A DNA stretch of 18,615 nucleotides from JBHIBC01 sp046758905 (GTDB lineage: Bacteria; Acidobacteriota; Polarisedimenticolia; Gp22-AA2), in assembly GCA_046758905.1 (NCBI GenBank), contig JBHIBC010000055.1, positions 1 to 18,615 on the forward strand, written 5' to 3'. Shown here in pieces: positions 7,923 to 15,247 of the stretch (positions are counted from its first letter, which is position 1; every line of letters begins with the position of its first letter). The notes under the pieces are model-generated. The model had not been told where the DNA came from. It was given only the letters and a program-made list of their open reading frames with translations, and searched no databases. Position numbers and translations under genes: made by a program.

Positions 7923-10171
7923 CGCCTCGCCCCGGCCAGCGCCGATGCGGCGCGCGCGATCGTGGCGGCCCGGGCCCGGAGCGCGCGCTTGAGCACCCTC
8001 GCCTGAGCTCCGGCGCGCCTCGCGTCGCCGTCCTTCACCGCCTCGCGCAGGCCCGGGAGCGTCTCGGCGGCGTAGGACGGAAGGGGGGCGTAGATCAGGT
8101 GGCGGAACCAGGGCCGCCCGGGGATCCCGCGGCGGTGGAGGAGATCCCTCTCCGCCCTCATGAGAGCGGCGTTGACGCGGTCGATCGTGCGCGCGGGCGG
8201 ACGCGTCGCGGCCAGCGCCTGCGCGACCAGGCGGTCGAGATCGGCGGCCGCCGCGCTCCACTCGTCGAGGGCCTCCCGCAGCGGCGAGAGGTCGGGGAGC
8301 GGCCCGCCCTCACCCGCGGCCTCCTCCAGGTCGTCCAGGTAGCTGCGGACGTCCGCGGGGTAGGGCGACTCCTCGAACGGCAGGATGTCGGCGTTCGCCA
8401 TCCTGTAGGCCATCACCCCCCACAGCCGCGTCATCGCCGCGTGGTACAGGAAGCCCGGGTCGGCCAGCCGGCTCATCCAGAAGAAATCGTCGTAGATCGA
8501 GTGATACACCCCGTACGGCCCCTCGAAGCCTCCGTCGAGCGACGGGATCCCGATGTGGTTGAAGAAGACGGTGTAGTCGGATCCGCTCCCGAGCAGGCCG
8601 AAGCCCACCCCCCGCGGATCGCGGCCGGCCGTCTCGAGGCCGTACAGGGCCGAGAACCCCTCCTCGTCGCCCGCCGAGTCGGCGGTCTCCCGATAGAGGT
8701 CGCGGCCGCTGCGCGGATCCGGGACGTCGCGCATCGCCTCGGCGATGAAGCGGCGCAGCGTCGGCACGGCCAGGGCGCGGAACCGGGGGCCGGAGACGGC
8801 GGAGTCCACGTTCAGGCAGGCGACGCCGCCTCCCGCCAGCTCGTGCCGGAACTCCTCGCCCCATTCGGTCGAGCCGGTCAGCGTCCACTCCTCCGCGTCC
8901 CAGCTCGCGAACACCAGCGTCCGCCGGGGCCGCAGCCCGCGGCGCGCCAGCTCTCCGGCCACGCGCGCCAGCTCGATCATCGACACCGTGCCGCTGACCG
9001 GGTCGGCGGCGCCGTATACCCAGGCGTCGTGGTGGTTGCTCAGGAGGATCTTTCGGTCCGGCTCGTCGCTGCCGCGCAGCGTGCCGATCACGTTGGTGAT
9101 GGTGCGGTTCCCGAAGCTCGATTCGATCCTCAGGCGCAGCCGCGCGGGGCCGGGCCCGACGTGGTAGGTGACCGGCAGCCCCCCCTGCCAGGGCTCCGGC
9201 GCGACCGGCCCCTTCAGGGCCTCCAGGATCCTGCGCGCGTCGCGGCCGGAGATCGGGATCGACGGGATCCGGGGGAGGACCCGCGACTCCTCCGGAGGGA
9301 TCCTCCGGGCGCCCGGCAGCGACGCCCAGCCGGGCGTCAGCGGGTCTCCCGGGACGATGAAGTCGTGGGTCGTCGCCCCGCGCTGGAAGTGGCCCGGTGG
9401 ACCCCAGGGCCCGTGCGGGTAGACCTCGCCGCGCACGTGGCCGTCCTCGGCCGGGTCGCTGTAGAAGACGACGGCGGCGGCGCCGCGCCGGTGCGCCTCC
9501 AGCGCCTTGCCGCCGCGGTAGCCGCGGAAGTACCGCGCCAGGACGATCCGGCCCCGGACCGGGACCTCCATCTCCTCGAGCGCCTCGTAGTCCTCCGGGC
9601 GGCCGTGGTGCACGTACACCACCTCGCGCGTCAGGTCGCACGAGGGCGAGTAGGCGTTCCAGTTGAGCGCGGCCCGCGCGTCGAACGAGTCCTGGTCCTC
9701 CTCGAACCGGTCCTCCGGGTTCGACAGCACCGCCGGCGGTCCCGGCTCCACCAGCTCCAGCAGCGCCTCGCTCACGTACCCCATGTAGACGGAGTAGCGC
9801 CTGAGCTCCACCGCGAGCCCCGCCTTCCTGAACTCTCCGGCGATGTAGCGCGCCACCCGGTCGTTCTCCGGCGTCCCGGCCACGTGCGGCTCCTCCGTCA
9901 GCAGGCGCGCGTCGCGGCGCAGGCGCTCGACCGCCGGCCCCTTCAGGAGGAGCGACTCGAGGCGGCGCTGCCGGACGAGCGACCCGCGATGGAACCCGTG
10001 GATCCCGGGATCCCCCCGCCGCGCCGGCGCGGGCTCCGGCCCCTGCTCGGCGGGAGTGTGCGCCGCGGCCGCATCCGCGCCGCCGGGCTCGGCCGGCGCC
10101 GCGGCCGTCCCCAGCGCGGCGGCCGCCAGGAGGGGCGCGATCCCGCGGACGCGTTCGGAGAGGATCGACAT
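7919..10171 (-). CDS. M28 family zinc carboxypeptidase, glutamate carboxypeptidase II-like (PA domain, dimerisation domain)
   Basis: 750 aa, the same size as glutamate carboxypeptidase II. An exported two-zinc peptidase that removes C-terminal residues from peptides. The N-terminus (MSILSERVRGIAPLLAAAAL) is a signal peptide followed by an Ala/Pro-rich stretch. A PA-like domain spans about residues 170-340. Zinc and catalytic residues line up with the human enzyme: H380 in NHHDAWVYG, D390 bridging in AADP, catalytic E427 and ligand E428 in WDAEEW, D456 in LNVDS, H557 in GVYHSIYDD. The C-terminal 150 residues match the helical dimerisation domain. The start has a TATAAT box only 14 bp upstream and no Shine-Dalgarno sequence, so the mRNA may be nearly leaderless. 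It lies downstream of the secreted subtilase and is coupled to the flavoprotein gene. Probable role: trimming peptides outside the cytoplasm. Confidence 0.92.
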   Translation of the reverse strand: MSILSERVRGIAPLLAAAALGTAAAPAEPGGADAAAAHTPAEQGPEPAPARRGDPGIHGFHRGSLVRQRRLESLLLKGPAVERLRRDARLLTEEPHVAGTPENDRVARYIAGEFRKAGLAVELRRYSVYMGYVSEALLELVEPGPPAVLSNPEDRFEEDQDSFDARAALNWNAYSPSCDLTREVVYVHHGRPEDYEALEEMEVPVRGRIVLARYFRGYRGGKALEAHRRGAAAVVFYSDPAEDGHVRGEVYPHGPWGPPGHFQRGATTHDFIVPGDPLTPGWASLPGARRIPPEESRVLPRIPSIPISGRDARRILEALKGPVAPEPWQGGLPVTYHVGPGPARLRLRIESSFGNRTITNVIGTLRGSDEPDRKILLSNHHDAWVYGAADPVSGTVSMIELARVAGELARRGLRPRRTLVFASWDAEEWTLTGSTEWGEEFRHELAGGGVACLNVDSAVSGPRFRALAVPTLRRFIAEAMRDVPDPRSGRDLYRETADSAGDEEGFSALYGLETAGRDPRGVGFGLLGSGSDYTVFFNHIGIPSLDGGFEGPYGVYHSIYDDFFWMSRLADPGFLYHAAMTRLWGVMAYRMANADILPFEESPYPADVRSYLDDLEEAAGEGGPLPDLSPLREALDEWSAAAADLDRLVAQALAATRPPARTIDRVNAALMRAERDLLHRRGIPGRPWFRHLIYAPLPSYAAETLPGLREAVKDGDARRAGAQARVLKRALRARAATIARAASALAGARR

Positions 10172-10185
10172 GTCGTTCGGAGGCG

Positions 10186-10191
10186 ATTATA
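10186..10191 (-). promoter_or_regulatory. TATAAT -10 box for the M28 peptidase gene
   Basis: Perfect TATAAT on the minus strand, 14 bp before the ATG at 10171. No recognisable -35 element at 16-18 bp (the bases there read CGGCCG). Transcription would begin about 7-9 nt before the ATG, giving an almost leaderless message. Confidence 0.5.
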
Positions 10192-10240
10192 AGCGGAGTG
10201 GAGAGGCTCGGCCGCGATCGAAGAGGGCCGCGGCAGAAGG

Positions 10241-10273
10241 GCTGGTCCCGTCCCCCCCCGCGCCGGGACCAGC
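10241..10273 (-). terminator. Hairpin terminator downstream of the subtilase gene
   Basis: Perfect 10-bp inverted repeat (10264-10273 and 10241-10250, arm GCTGGTCCCG) with a 13-nt loop, starting 4 nt after the subtilase stop codon on the minus strand. Followed by CCTTCT rather than a run of T, so termination strength is uncertain. It separates the subtilase from the M28 gene, which has its own -10 box. Confidence 0.6.
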
Positions 10274-10277
10274 GCGA

Positions 10278-12641
10278 TCAGAAGCAGGGGGCGTTGTTCG
10301 GCCGGAGCCTGCCGTCGCCGTCGGTGCCGAGAAGCCCCTCGACGCCTCCGGCGACGCCGGCGACCAGATAGAAGAACGCCTGGCCGACGCCGGGCGCGCC
10401 GGGGTCATCGAACCCGGGCGCGGGCAGGCCCGGAAGGAAGCAGGTGCCGTAGTCGTCGGAGGCGATCCCGGGGATGGTGCCGCGGTAGACGTTGTAGGAG
10501 TCGACGAGCAGGCTCCCGGCGGCGGTGAAGCCGCCCGCCGGGTCCGCGACGACGCCCGTCACGATGGAGGCCGCCTGGAAGCTCGCCTCCAGCGCCCGCA
10601 GCTTGCCGAAGCCGTACGTGTCGTTGGGAACGGAGCCCGTGAACCCGTCGGCCCGGGCCCCGGCCTGGATCGCGGCCTTGACCTCGGGGCCGTCGAGCGC
10701 CGGGTTCACGGCCAGCGCCAGCGCCGCCGTCCCCGCCACGTGCGGCGTCGCCATGCTGGTTCCGCGGATATCGCCGTGTCGGCCGTCCCTCTCGGTGAAG
10801 AAGATCCCGCGCGTCGCCCCCACCAGTCCGGTGAGGGTCGATCCGACGAACTCCCCGGGCGCCGCGACGTCCGGCTTCAACCGGCCGTCCCGGGTCGGCC
10901 CCCTCCCGGAGAAGGACGACGCGGCCCCCACCACGGCCGAGACCACCGCCCGGGTCACGCTCCCGGCGGAGTTGAGCCACTCGTCCTTGCTGACGTACGC
11001 GCCGGCGGTCATCGCGTGCCGGGCCGTCCCCGGTACGGTCACCGTCCCCGCGGCGTCGAAGGCCGAGAAGGTGGCCGACCCGGATCCGACCGTCGCCTCG
11101 TTCCAGACGTCGAAGGCCGCCCCCGAGGGCGGGACGTCGTCGGCGCGGACCCGGATCCACCACGCCCCCGTCTCCGGGGGCGTCGCGATCGCGCACCCGC
11201 TGCTGTCCCAGATCTGCACGAACACGCGGTTGTCCCCGTTCGCGGGATCGGGGGCGCTCGTGGCGTCGACGTACACGGCACCGGAGGTGGTGCAGACGAT
11301 CCCCGACGCCTCGCCCGCTGCCGCGGAGATGATCGCGCCGTCCGGCGCCTCGATCTCGACCGTGGCCAGGGACCCGCCCCCGTACCAGAGGTCGAGCCAG
11401 ACCACGTCGTTGTCGGGCCCCGAGGCCGGCGTGTAGCTCGGGACGCTGAAGCTGTTCGCCCGCAGCGAGCCGGGGGGGCGCCCGTCGTCCCAGTGCACGC
11501 GGCGCGCGCCGGAGTTCCCCGCGGCGATCGCCAGCTGGGCGCCCACCCTTCCCGGACCGATCGCCGCGGCGATCGCCAGCTCGTCGGCGTCGGTGCCGTC
11601 GTGGGCCCCGAGGGACGTGCCCAGGCTCATGTTCCCGACCCACGGCTTCCCCTCGCTCTCCGCGACCTGCCGGATGAACTGCACCGCGGCCGTCAGGTCG
11701 CACTCCGCGCAGAAGGCTCCCGCGTCGTTGAACACGCGCACCACGAGCAGGTCGGCCTCCGGCGCCACCCCCGCGAAGGTGCCGGCAGGCACGCCCTGCC
11801 CGGTGTCCAGCCCGTTGCCGGCGGCGCTTCCGGCGACGTGCGAGCCGTGGCCGTGACCGTCGCCGGTGAGCAGCGACCCGTTGGTCGCGAGCGCGGCGTC
11901 GATGTCGTCCCTGGTGTAGTGGGCGCCGAAGGTGAACCCCGCGGGAGGCGGGTGGAGCGGGTCGGAGAGGGTCTGGTCCCAGATGCCGAGGATCCGCGTG
12001 CTCCCGTCGGCGTTGCGGAAGTCCGGGTGGCGCCAGTCGATGCCGGTGTCGATGACCGCCACGATCACGCCCGCCCCGCCGGTCATCAGGGCGCCGTTGA
12101 CCTGGTCCGAATCGAGGTGAACCGATCCGGTGCTCACGTCGTTCTGAAGCCTGTACGCGTGCGCCGCCTTCACCCAGAGAACCTCCGGCATCGCCGCCAC
12201 CGCCTCGATGGCCGAGGCCGGGAGCCGCAGCGAGAGGATGTCCCCGACACGGGCGCGGATCTCGACCCCGATCGCCTCCAGGCTCCGCTCCACCGGCGGG
12301 CGGGCGGCGCGTCCCGGCGCGGGCTCGCCCTCGACCCGGGCCTTCGCGAAGAGCGCCGGCTCCTCACCGCGACGATCGAGCCGAACGAAAGGCGGGAGGG
12401 AGCGAACCACCGCCTCGGAACGGGGCGGGAGGCTCACGGCGGAGCGGCCCCGGACGGCGGCCGACCCGGCGGCGACGCGCCGCAGGAACGGGCCGAGCTT
12501 CGCCTCCGCCCCGAGGGGCGAGCGCGCGCCGGCGGCGGGCGGAGAGGAGGCCGCGTCATCCGGGAACGCAGCGGCGCCGTGGGCCAGGAGCGGGAGCAGC
12601 GCGAGGAACAGGGCCGTAACTGGGCTCAGCCGGGCGGACAT
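10278..12641 (-). CDS. Secreted subtilisin-like serine protease (S8 family) with large insert and C-terminal module
   Basis: 787 aa, exported endopeptidase. The N-terminus (MSARLSPVTALFLALLPLLA) is a signal peptide, followed by a propeptide-like region to about residue 165. The S8 triad is clear: D198 in VAVIDTGID, H268 in GHGSHVAG, S629 in GTSMATPHVAG; the oxyanion Asn is in AIAAGNSG. The His-Ser gap of about 360 residues is far longer than in simple subtilisins; residues about 400-570 look like an inserted beta-sandwich-type domain. After the catalytic domain comes a tail with YNVYRG, a Cys (C734, DYGTC), FFYLVAGV, GTDGDGRLRP and a penultimate Cys (C786). The start ATG has only a weak AGG 8 nt upstream. 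It lies 59 bp downstream of the barrel-protein gene and may share its transcript; a hairpin terminator follows. Probably produces the peptides consumed by the neighbouring peptidases. Confidence 0.93.
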   Translation of the reverse strand: MSARLSPVTALFLALLPLLAHGAAAFPDDAASSPPAAGARSPLGAEAKLGPFLRRVAAGSAAVRGRSAVSLPPRSEAVVRSLPPFVRLDRRGEEPALFAKARVEGEPAPGRAARPPVERSLEAIGVEIRARVGDILSLRLPASAIEAVAAMPEVLWVKAAHAYRLQNDVSTGSVHLDSDQVNGALMTGGAGVIVAVIDTGIDWRHPDFRNADGSTRILGIWDQTLSDPLHPPPAGFTFGAHYTRDDIDAALATNGSLLTGDGHGHGSHVAGSAAGNGLDTGQGVPAGTFAGVAPEADLLVVRVFNDAGAFCAECDLTAAVQFIRQVAESEGKPWVGNMSLGTSLGAHDGTDADELAIAAAIGPGRVGAQLAIAAGNSGARRVHWDDGRPPGSLRANSFSVPSYTPASGPDNDVVWLDLWYGGGSLATVEIEAPDGAIISAAAGEASGIVCTTSGAVYVDATSAPDPANGDNRVFVQIWDSSGCAIATPPETGAWWIRVRADDVPPSGAAFDVWNEATVGSGSATFSAFDAAGTVTVPGTARHAMTAGAYVSKDEWLNSAGSVTRAVVSAVVGAASSFSGRGPTRDGRLKPDVAAPGEFVGSTLTGLVGATRGIFFTERDGRHGDIRGTSMATPHVAGTAALALAVNPALDGPEVKAAIQAGARADGFTGSVPNDTYGFGKLRALEASFQAASIVTGVVADPAGGFTAAGSLLVDSYNVYRGTIPGIASDDYGTCFLPGLPAPGFDDPGAPGVGQAFFYLVAGVAGGVEGLLGTDGDGRLRPNNAPCF

Positions 12642-12700
12642 GGACGCCTAAAGGTACGCCGAAACAACCGCCGCGGCAATCACCGGACGGGCCTGCGGGC

Positions 12701-13252
12701 TCACAGGTCGAAGCGGCCGCCGAACGTCAGGGTCTGGACCGGGCTGGTCAGATCGCCCGTGATGTAGTGATAGGTCAGCTCGCTCCTGATCGCGAAGCCC
12801 CTGAGCAGCTGCAGGTCCAGCCCCACCCCCCAGTTCGCCCCCAGCTCCAGATCGTTGGAGCTGCCGGAGCCGTCCCTCAGCTCGACCTGGTACAGGCCCA
12901 GCCCCGCCGTCACGAACGGCTGGACGACGGCGAAGCGGGGAGTGAGGACGATGTTGCCGAGAAGGAAGAACGAGTCGGCGTCGGGATCGCCTTCTCCCGG
13001 GGGGATCGGGGCGCGCGCGTCGATCGTCATGAAGCCCGCGGAGGCGCGATAGCTCGCGTGCCGGGCCTTGGCGTACTCGAGCGTGAACGAGAACGCTTGG
13101 TCCGATCGGTAGTTCTCGTTCTGCCGCGCGTCCGCGTAGCCGACTCCCGCCGTGAGGGCGTAGTCGCCCGGCTGGCCGGAGGCTCGGCATTCGGCGCCGA
13201 ACAGGACGAGGATCAGAAGGGTGAGGGGGACGGTGGTGGGTGACGGTCGCAT
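12701..13252 (-). CDS. Small outer-membrane beta-barrel-like protein
   Basis: 183 aa. ATG 13252 is chosen over the adjacent GTG 13255 because GGAGGAG sits at a normal distance (about 5 nt) from it. A hydrophobic signal segment (PLTLLILVLFGAECRA) is followed by alternating polar/nonpolar strands rich in Tyr, Gly and Phe (for example YALTAGVGYADA, FVTAGLGLYQVEL, ANWGVGLDLQLL, SELTYHYITGDL), and the protein ends TFGGRFDL. This matches the small eight-strand barrel families (OmpW / OMP_b-brl type). No specific function can be given. It is first in a minus-strand group with the subtilase and may be its envelope partner, but only position suggests that. Confidence 0.7.
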   Translation of the reverse strand: MRPSPTTVPLTLLILVLFGAECRASGQPGDYALTAGVGYADARQNENYRSDQAFSFTLEYAKARHASYRASAGFMTIDARAPIPPGEGDPDADSFFLLGNIVLTPRFAVVQPFVTAGLGLYQVELRDGSGSSNDLELGANWGVGLDLQLLRGFAIRSELTYHYITGDLTSPVQTLTFGGRFDL

Positions 13253-13264
13253 CACGACTCCTCC

Positions 13265-13282
13265 GCGGCGCCGGGGCGCCGC
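13265..13282 (-). other. Perfect palindromic hairpin touching the ribosome site of the barrel-protein gene
   Basis: Inverted repeat GCGGCGCC / GGCGCCGC (13265-13272 and 13275-13282) directly 5' of the GGAGGAG ribosome-binding site on the minus strand. In RNA it could fold with a 4-nt loop and 7-bp stem and affect ribosome access. Confidence 0.4.
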
Positions 13283-13617
13283 CTGTCATCCCCACACCGC
13301 CCCCGATGCTAGCACACGCGACCGATCTCGGCCGCGGCGAAAGCGTCCGCCCCGCGGGCCGTCCGCGCTCCACCTTCCACGGGGGCGCCTTCCGCCGCCG
13401 GGGAGCGGGATCGCGATGCGGGAAACGCCCGCCTCGGGCCCGCGACCCGAGACGCCTTCTCCGTAGCTCCGGCGCGTAGCGCGCTCCGGGGCAGCCCACA
13501 TCATCTTGAGTCATCCCGCGCCTCCAGTCCCTACATCTTGCACCCGCGACGGCCCCGCCGGGCCATCGGTCTATCTGATTCTCCCGGCACGATTTTCCCC
13601 CACGCACAGGGGAGTTT
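13283..13617. other. Gene-free divergent intergenic region
   Basis: No credible gene is seen. The half near the barrel gene has TGCTAGCAT on the minus strand (13313-13305 region), a possible extended -10 without a -35. A CTCCGG-rich patch (13466-13488) has a 5-bp GCGCG/CGCGC stem between two direct copies of GCTCCG. From 13500 the base composition becomes less GC-rich. TCCCC/GGGGA around an 8-nt loop followed by GTTTTT (about 13595-13619) looks like a weak terminator but has no plus-strand gene feeding it; the T-run may instead be an upstream element of the mra promoter. Short open frames here lack ribosome sites and recognisable protein features. Confidence 0.5.
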
Positions 13618-13621
13618 TTGC

Positions 13622-13650
13622 TTGACAAGGCGGAGGGGGATCTCTATATT
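13622..13650 (+). promoter_or_regulatory. mra operon promoter
   Basis: Perfect -35 TTGACA (13622-13627), 17-bp spacer and -10 TATATT (13645-13650; 5 of 6). Predicted start of transcription near 13657, giving a leader of about 177 nt before mraZ at 13834. A T-run (GTTTTTG) just upstream of the -35 may add strength. Confidence 0.85.
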
Positions 13651-13657
13651 CCGCCGG

Positions 13658-13694
13658 GTGGAGCAAAGTGGACTAAAGTGGGCCAAGGGCCCAC
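13658..13694 (+). promoter_or_regulatory. Putative MraZ operator: GTGG direct repeats at 10-bp spacing plus an overlapping hairpin
   Basis: GTGG occurs at 13658, 13668 and 13678, exactly one helical turn apart; the last two lie in AAAGTGG context and the third is a full GTGGG. MraZ in Escherichia coli binds GTGGG-type repeats with 5-nt spacers near its own promoter, and Mycoplasma MraZ binds AAAGTG repeats, so this fits autoregulation of the operon. The third repeat also forms one arm of a perfect hairpin, GTGGGCC-AAG-GGCCCAC (13678-13694), placing a mirrored GTGGG on the other strand. The repeats overlap the predicted transcription start. Confidence 0.75.
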
Positions 13695-13833
13695 ACGTCC
13701 CAAGCCCAATAGCAGCACTTCAGAAAACCGATTAGGCGCTAACCCGCCGCCGGGCCGGTGGACCCTCCGGGCATCGACCTGCCCGACACGGAACCGGAAC
13801 CGAGCGCGGCGGCCGTCACGCCGGTAGGTGGGG

Positions 13834-14274
13834 ATGCTGAGGGGAAACTCTCCCGCGAAGGTGGACGACAAGGGGCGGATCAAGATCCCCACCAACTTCC
13901 GGAAGTATATCGAGGAACGGTTCGGGCGGGACTGTTTCGTGACCTCGCTCTCCGGCGAATACGTGCGCATCTACCCGATGCCGGTCTGGCTGGAGATCGA
14001 GAAGAAGATCGCCGCCCTGCCGTCCATGAACCCCACCATCACGCGCTTCCTCAATCACGTCAATTACTACGGGCAGCCGAACGCGATGGACGATCAGGGG
14101 CGGATACTGATTCACCCCCTGCTCCGGCAGCGCAGCGAGATCAACGGCGAGGTCGCCGTCCTCGGACATCAGACGTACCTCGACATCTGGAACCGCGAGA
14201 AGTTCGAATCGATGCTCGCGGCTCAGCCCCTGACCGACGAGGACAAGCGGATCCTCGCGTCGCTCGGGATCTGA
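13834..14274 (+). CDS. mraZ: Transcriptional regulator MraZ
   Basis: 146 aa. MraZ proteins are ring-forming DNA-binding regulators that repress or tune their own division/cell-wall operon. Two AbrB-like halves each carry the signature D-x(3)-R: VDDKGRIKIP (D11-R15) and MDDQGRILIHP (D86-R90). Start: ATG 13834 is preferred over the in-frame GTG 13828, since MLRG matches the family start MFRG and GGTAGG lies 5 nt upstream. It is the first gene of the cluster, 25 bp before rsmH. The GTGG repeats in its promoter are the likely binding site. Confidence 0.95.
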   Translation: MLRGNSPAKVDDKGRIKIPTNFRKYIEERFGRDCFVTSLSGEYVRIYPMPVWLEIEKKIAALPSMNPTITRFLNHVNYYGQPNAMDDQGRILIHPLLRQRSEINGEVAVLGHQTYLDIWNREKFESMLAAQPLTDEDKRILASLGI

Positions 14275-14299
14275 GGCCGGACGTGCGCTGCGGGACGCC

Positions 14300-15247
14300 A
14301 TGGGACCGGTCAACCATCGACCCGTCCTCCTCAGGGAGTCGATGGCCTCGCTCGCCTGTCGGCCCGGGGGCCGCTGGGTCGACGCGACAGTCGGGGCCGG
14401 CGGGCACGCGGAGGAGATCCTCCGGCTCACCACGCCCGACGGCTGGCTCCTCGGCTGCGACCGCGACGCCGACGCCCTGGCGGCTGCGGGCCGACGGCTG
14501 CGGCCCTACGCCGGCCGGGTGGTGCTGCGGCACACCGACTTCCGGCGGATCCCCTCGATCCTGGACGGGCTCGGGGCCGTCCCGGTGGACGGGATTCTGG
14601 TCGACCTGGGGGTCTCGTCCCTGCAGCTCGACGACCCGGAGCGGGGCTTCTCGTTTCGCAGGGACGGCCCGCTGGACATGAGGATGGATCGAAGCGCTCC
14701 GACGACGGCCGCCGACCTGGTGAACTCGCTCCTGGAGGGGGAGATCGCCTCGATCCTGTCGCGTTACGGCGAGGAGCCGGCGGCGCGCCGCATCGCCCGG
14801 GCCATCGGGCGCGAGCGCCGGCGCGCCCCGATCACCAGCACGGGACGGTTGGCGTCGATCGTGTCGCGGGCGGCCGGGCGGCGCCGCCCCCGCATCCATC
14901 CCGCGACCCGCGCCTTCCAGGCGCTGCGGGTCGCGGTGAACGACGAGATCACGGGGCTCGACCGGTTCCTCGAGGAATCGGCGTGGCGGCTTCGGGCCGG
15001 CGGGCGCATCGTCGTGATCTCGTTCCACTCGCTCGAGGACCGCATCGTCAAGCGGACGCTCCAGTCGCTCGCGGACCGCTGCCTGTGCCCGCGCGACCTG
15101 CCGTTGTGCGGCTGCGGGCGGCCGAACCTGGTGCGCGTGCTGTCGCGCCGAGCGGCCCGCCCCGCGCCGCGCGAGACCGCCGCCAACCCGCGCGCCCGGA
15201 GCGCGCGGCTGCGCGCCGCCGAGCGCCTCGCCGGGGCAACGCGATGA
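14300..15247 (+). CDS. rsmH: 16S rRNA (cytosine(1402)-N4)-methyltransferase RsmH
   Basis: 315 aa. Uses S-adenosylmethionine to methylate N4 of C1402 in the ribosomal P site. HRPVLL (residues 6-11) is the usual start; the SAM-binding motif is DATVGAGGH (28-36). Other family blocks: VDLGVSSLQLD, RGFSF, LDMRMD, HPATRAFQALRVAVNDE, and VISFHSLEDRIVK. A Cys-rich tail CLCPRDLPLCGCG precedes an Arg/Ala-rich C-terminus. Length is normal. The ribosome site before ATG 14300 is poor (only GGGAC), so translation may depend partly on mraZ. Its TGA overlaps the ftsL ATG (ATGA). Confidence 0.97.
   Translation: MGPVNHRPVLLRESMASLACRPGGRWVDATVGAGGHAEEILRLTTPDGWLLGCDRDADALAAAGRRLRPYAGRVVLRHTDFRRIPSILDGLGAVPVDGILVDLGVSSLQLDDPERGFSFRRDGPLDMRMDRSAPTTAADLVNSLLEGEIASILSRYGEEPAARRIARAIGRERRRAPITSTGRLASIVSRAAGRRRPRIHPATRAFQALRVAVNDEITGLDRFLEESAWRLRAGGRIVVISFHSLEDRIVKRTLQSLADRCLCPRDLPLCGCGRPNLVRVLSRRAARPAPRETAANPRARSARLRAAERLAGATR

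Noticed and set aside
8099..10192. 697-codon plus-strand open frame
   Set aside because: Antisense shadow of the M28 gene, caused by scarcity of stop codons in GC-rich DNA; composition is Arg/Pro/Gly/His-rich with no domain.
10056..12767. 903-codon plus-strand open frame
   Set aside because: Antisense to the subtilase, whose catalytic motifs are unmistakable; no ribosome site and no recognisable protein features.
13305..13313. TGCTAGCAT as promoter of the barrel-protein gene
   Set aside because: No -35 element at a suitable distance; kept only as a note in the intergenic entry.
13283..13617. Search for tRNA, small RNA, CRISPR or insertion-sequence remains in the gene-free stretch
   Set aside because: No cloverleaf, spaced repeats, terminal inverted repeats or transposase fragments are visible; only short GC-rich stems.
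13595..13619. TCCCC/GGGGA stem followed by GTTTTT, considered as an intrinsic terminator
   Set aside because: The stem is only 5 bp with an 8-nt loop and there is no plus-strand gene upstream to terminate; the T-run more likely belongs to the promoter region.
13618..13827. Short open frame ending just before mraZ, considered as a leader peptide
   Set aside because: Its start lies upstream of the predicted transcription start and overlaps the -35 element; no ribosome site and no family resemblance.
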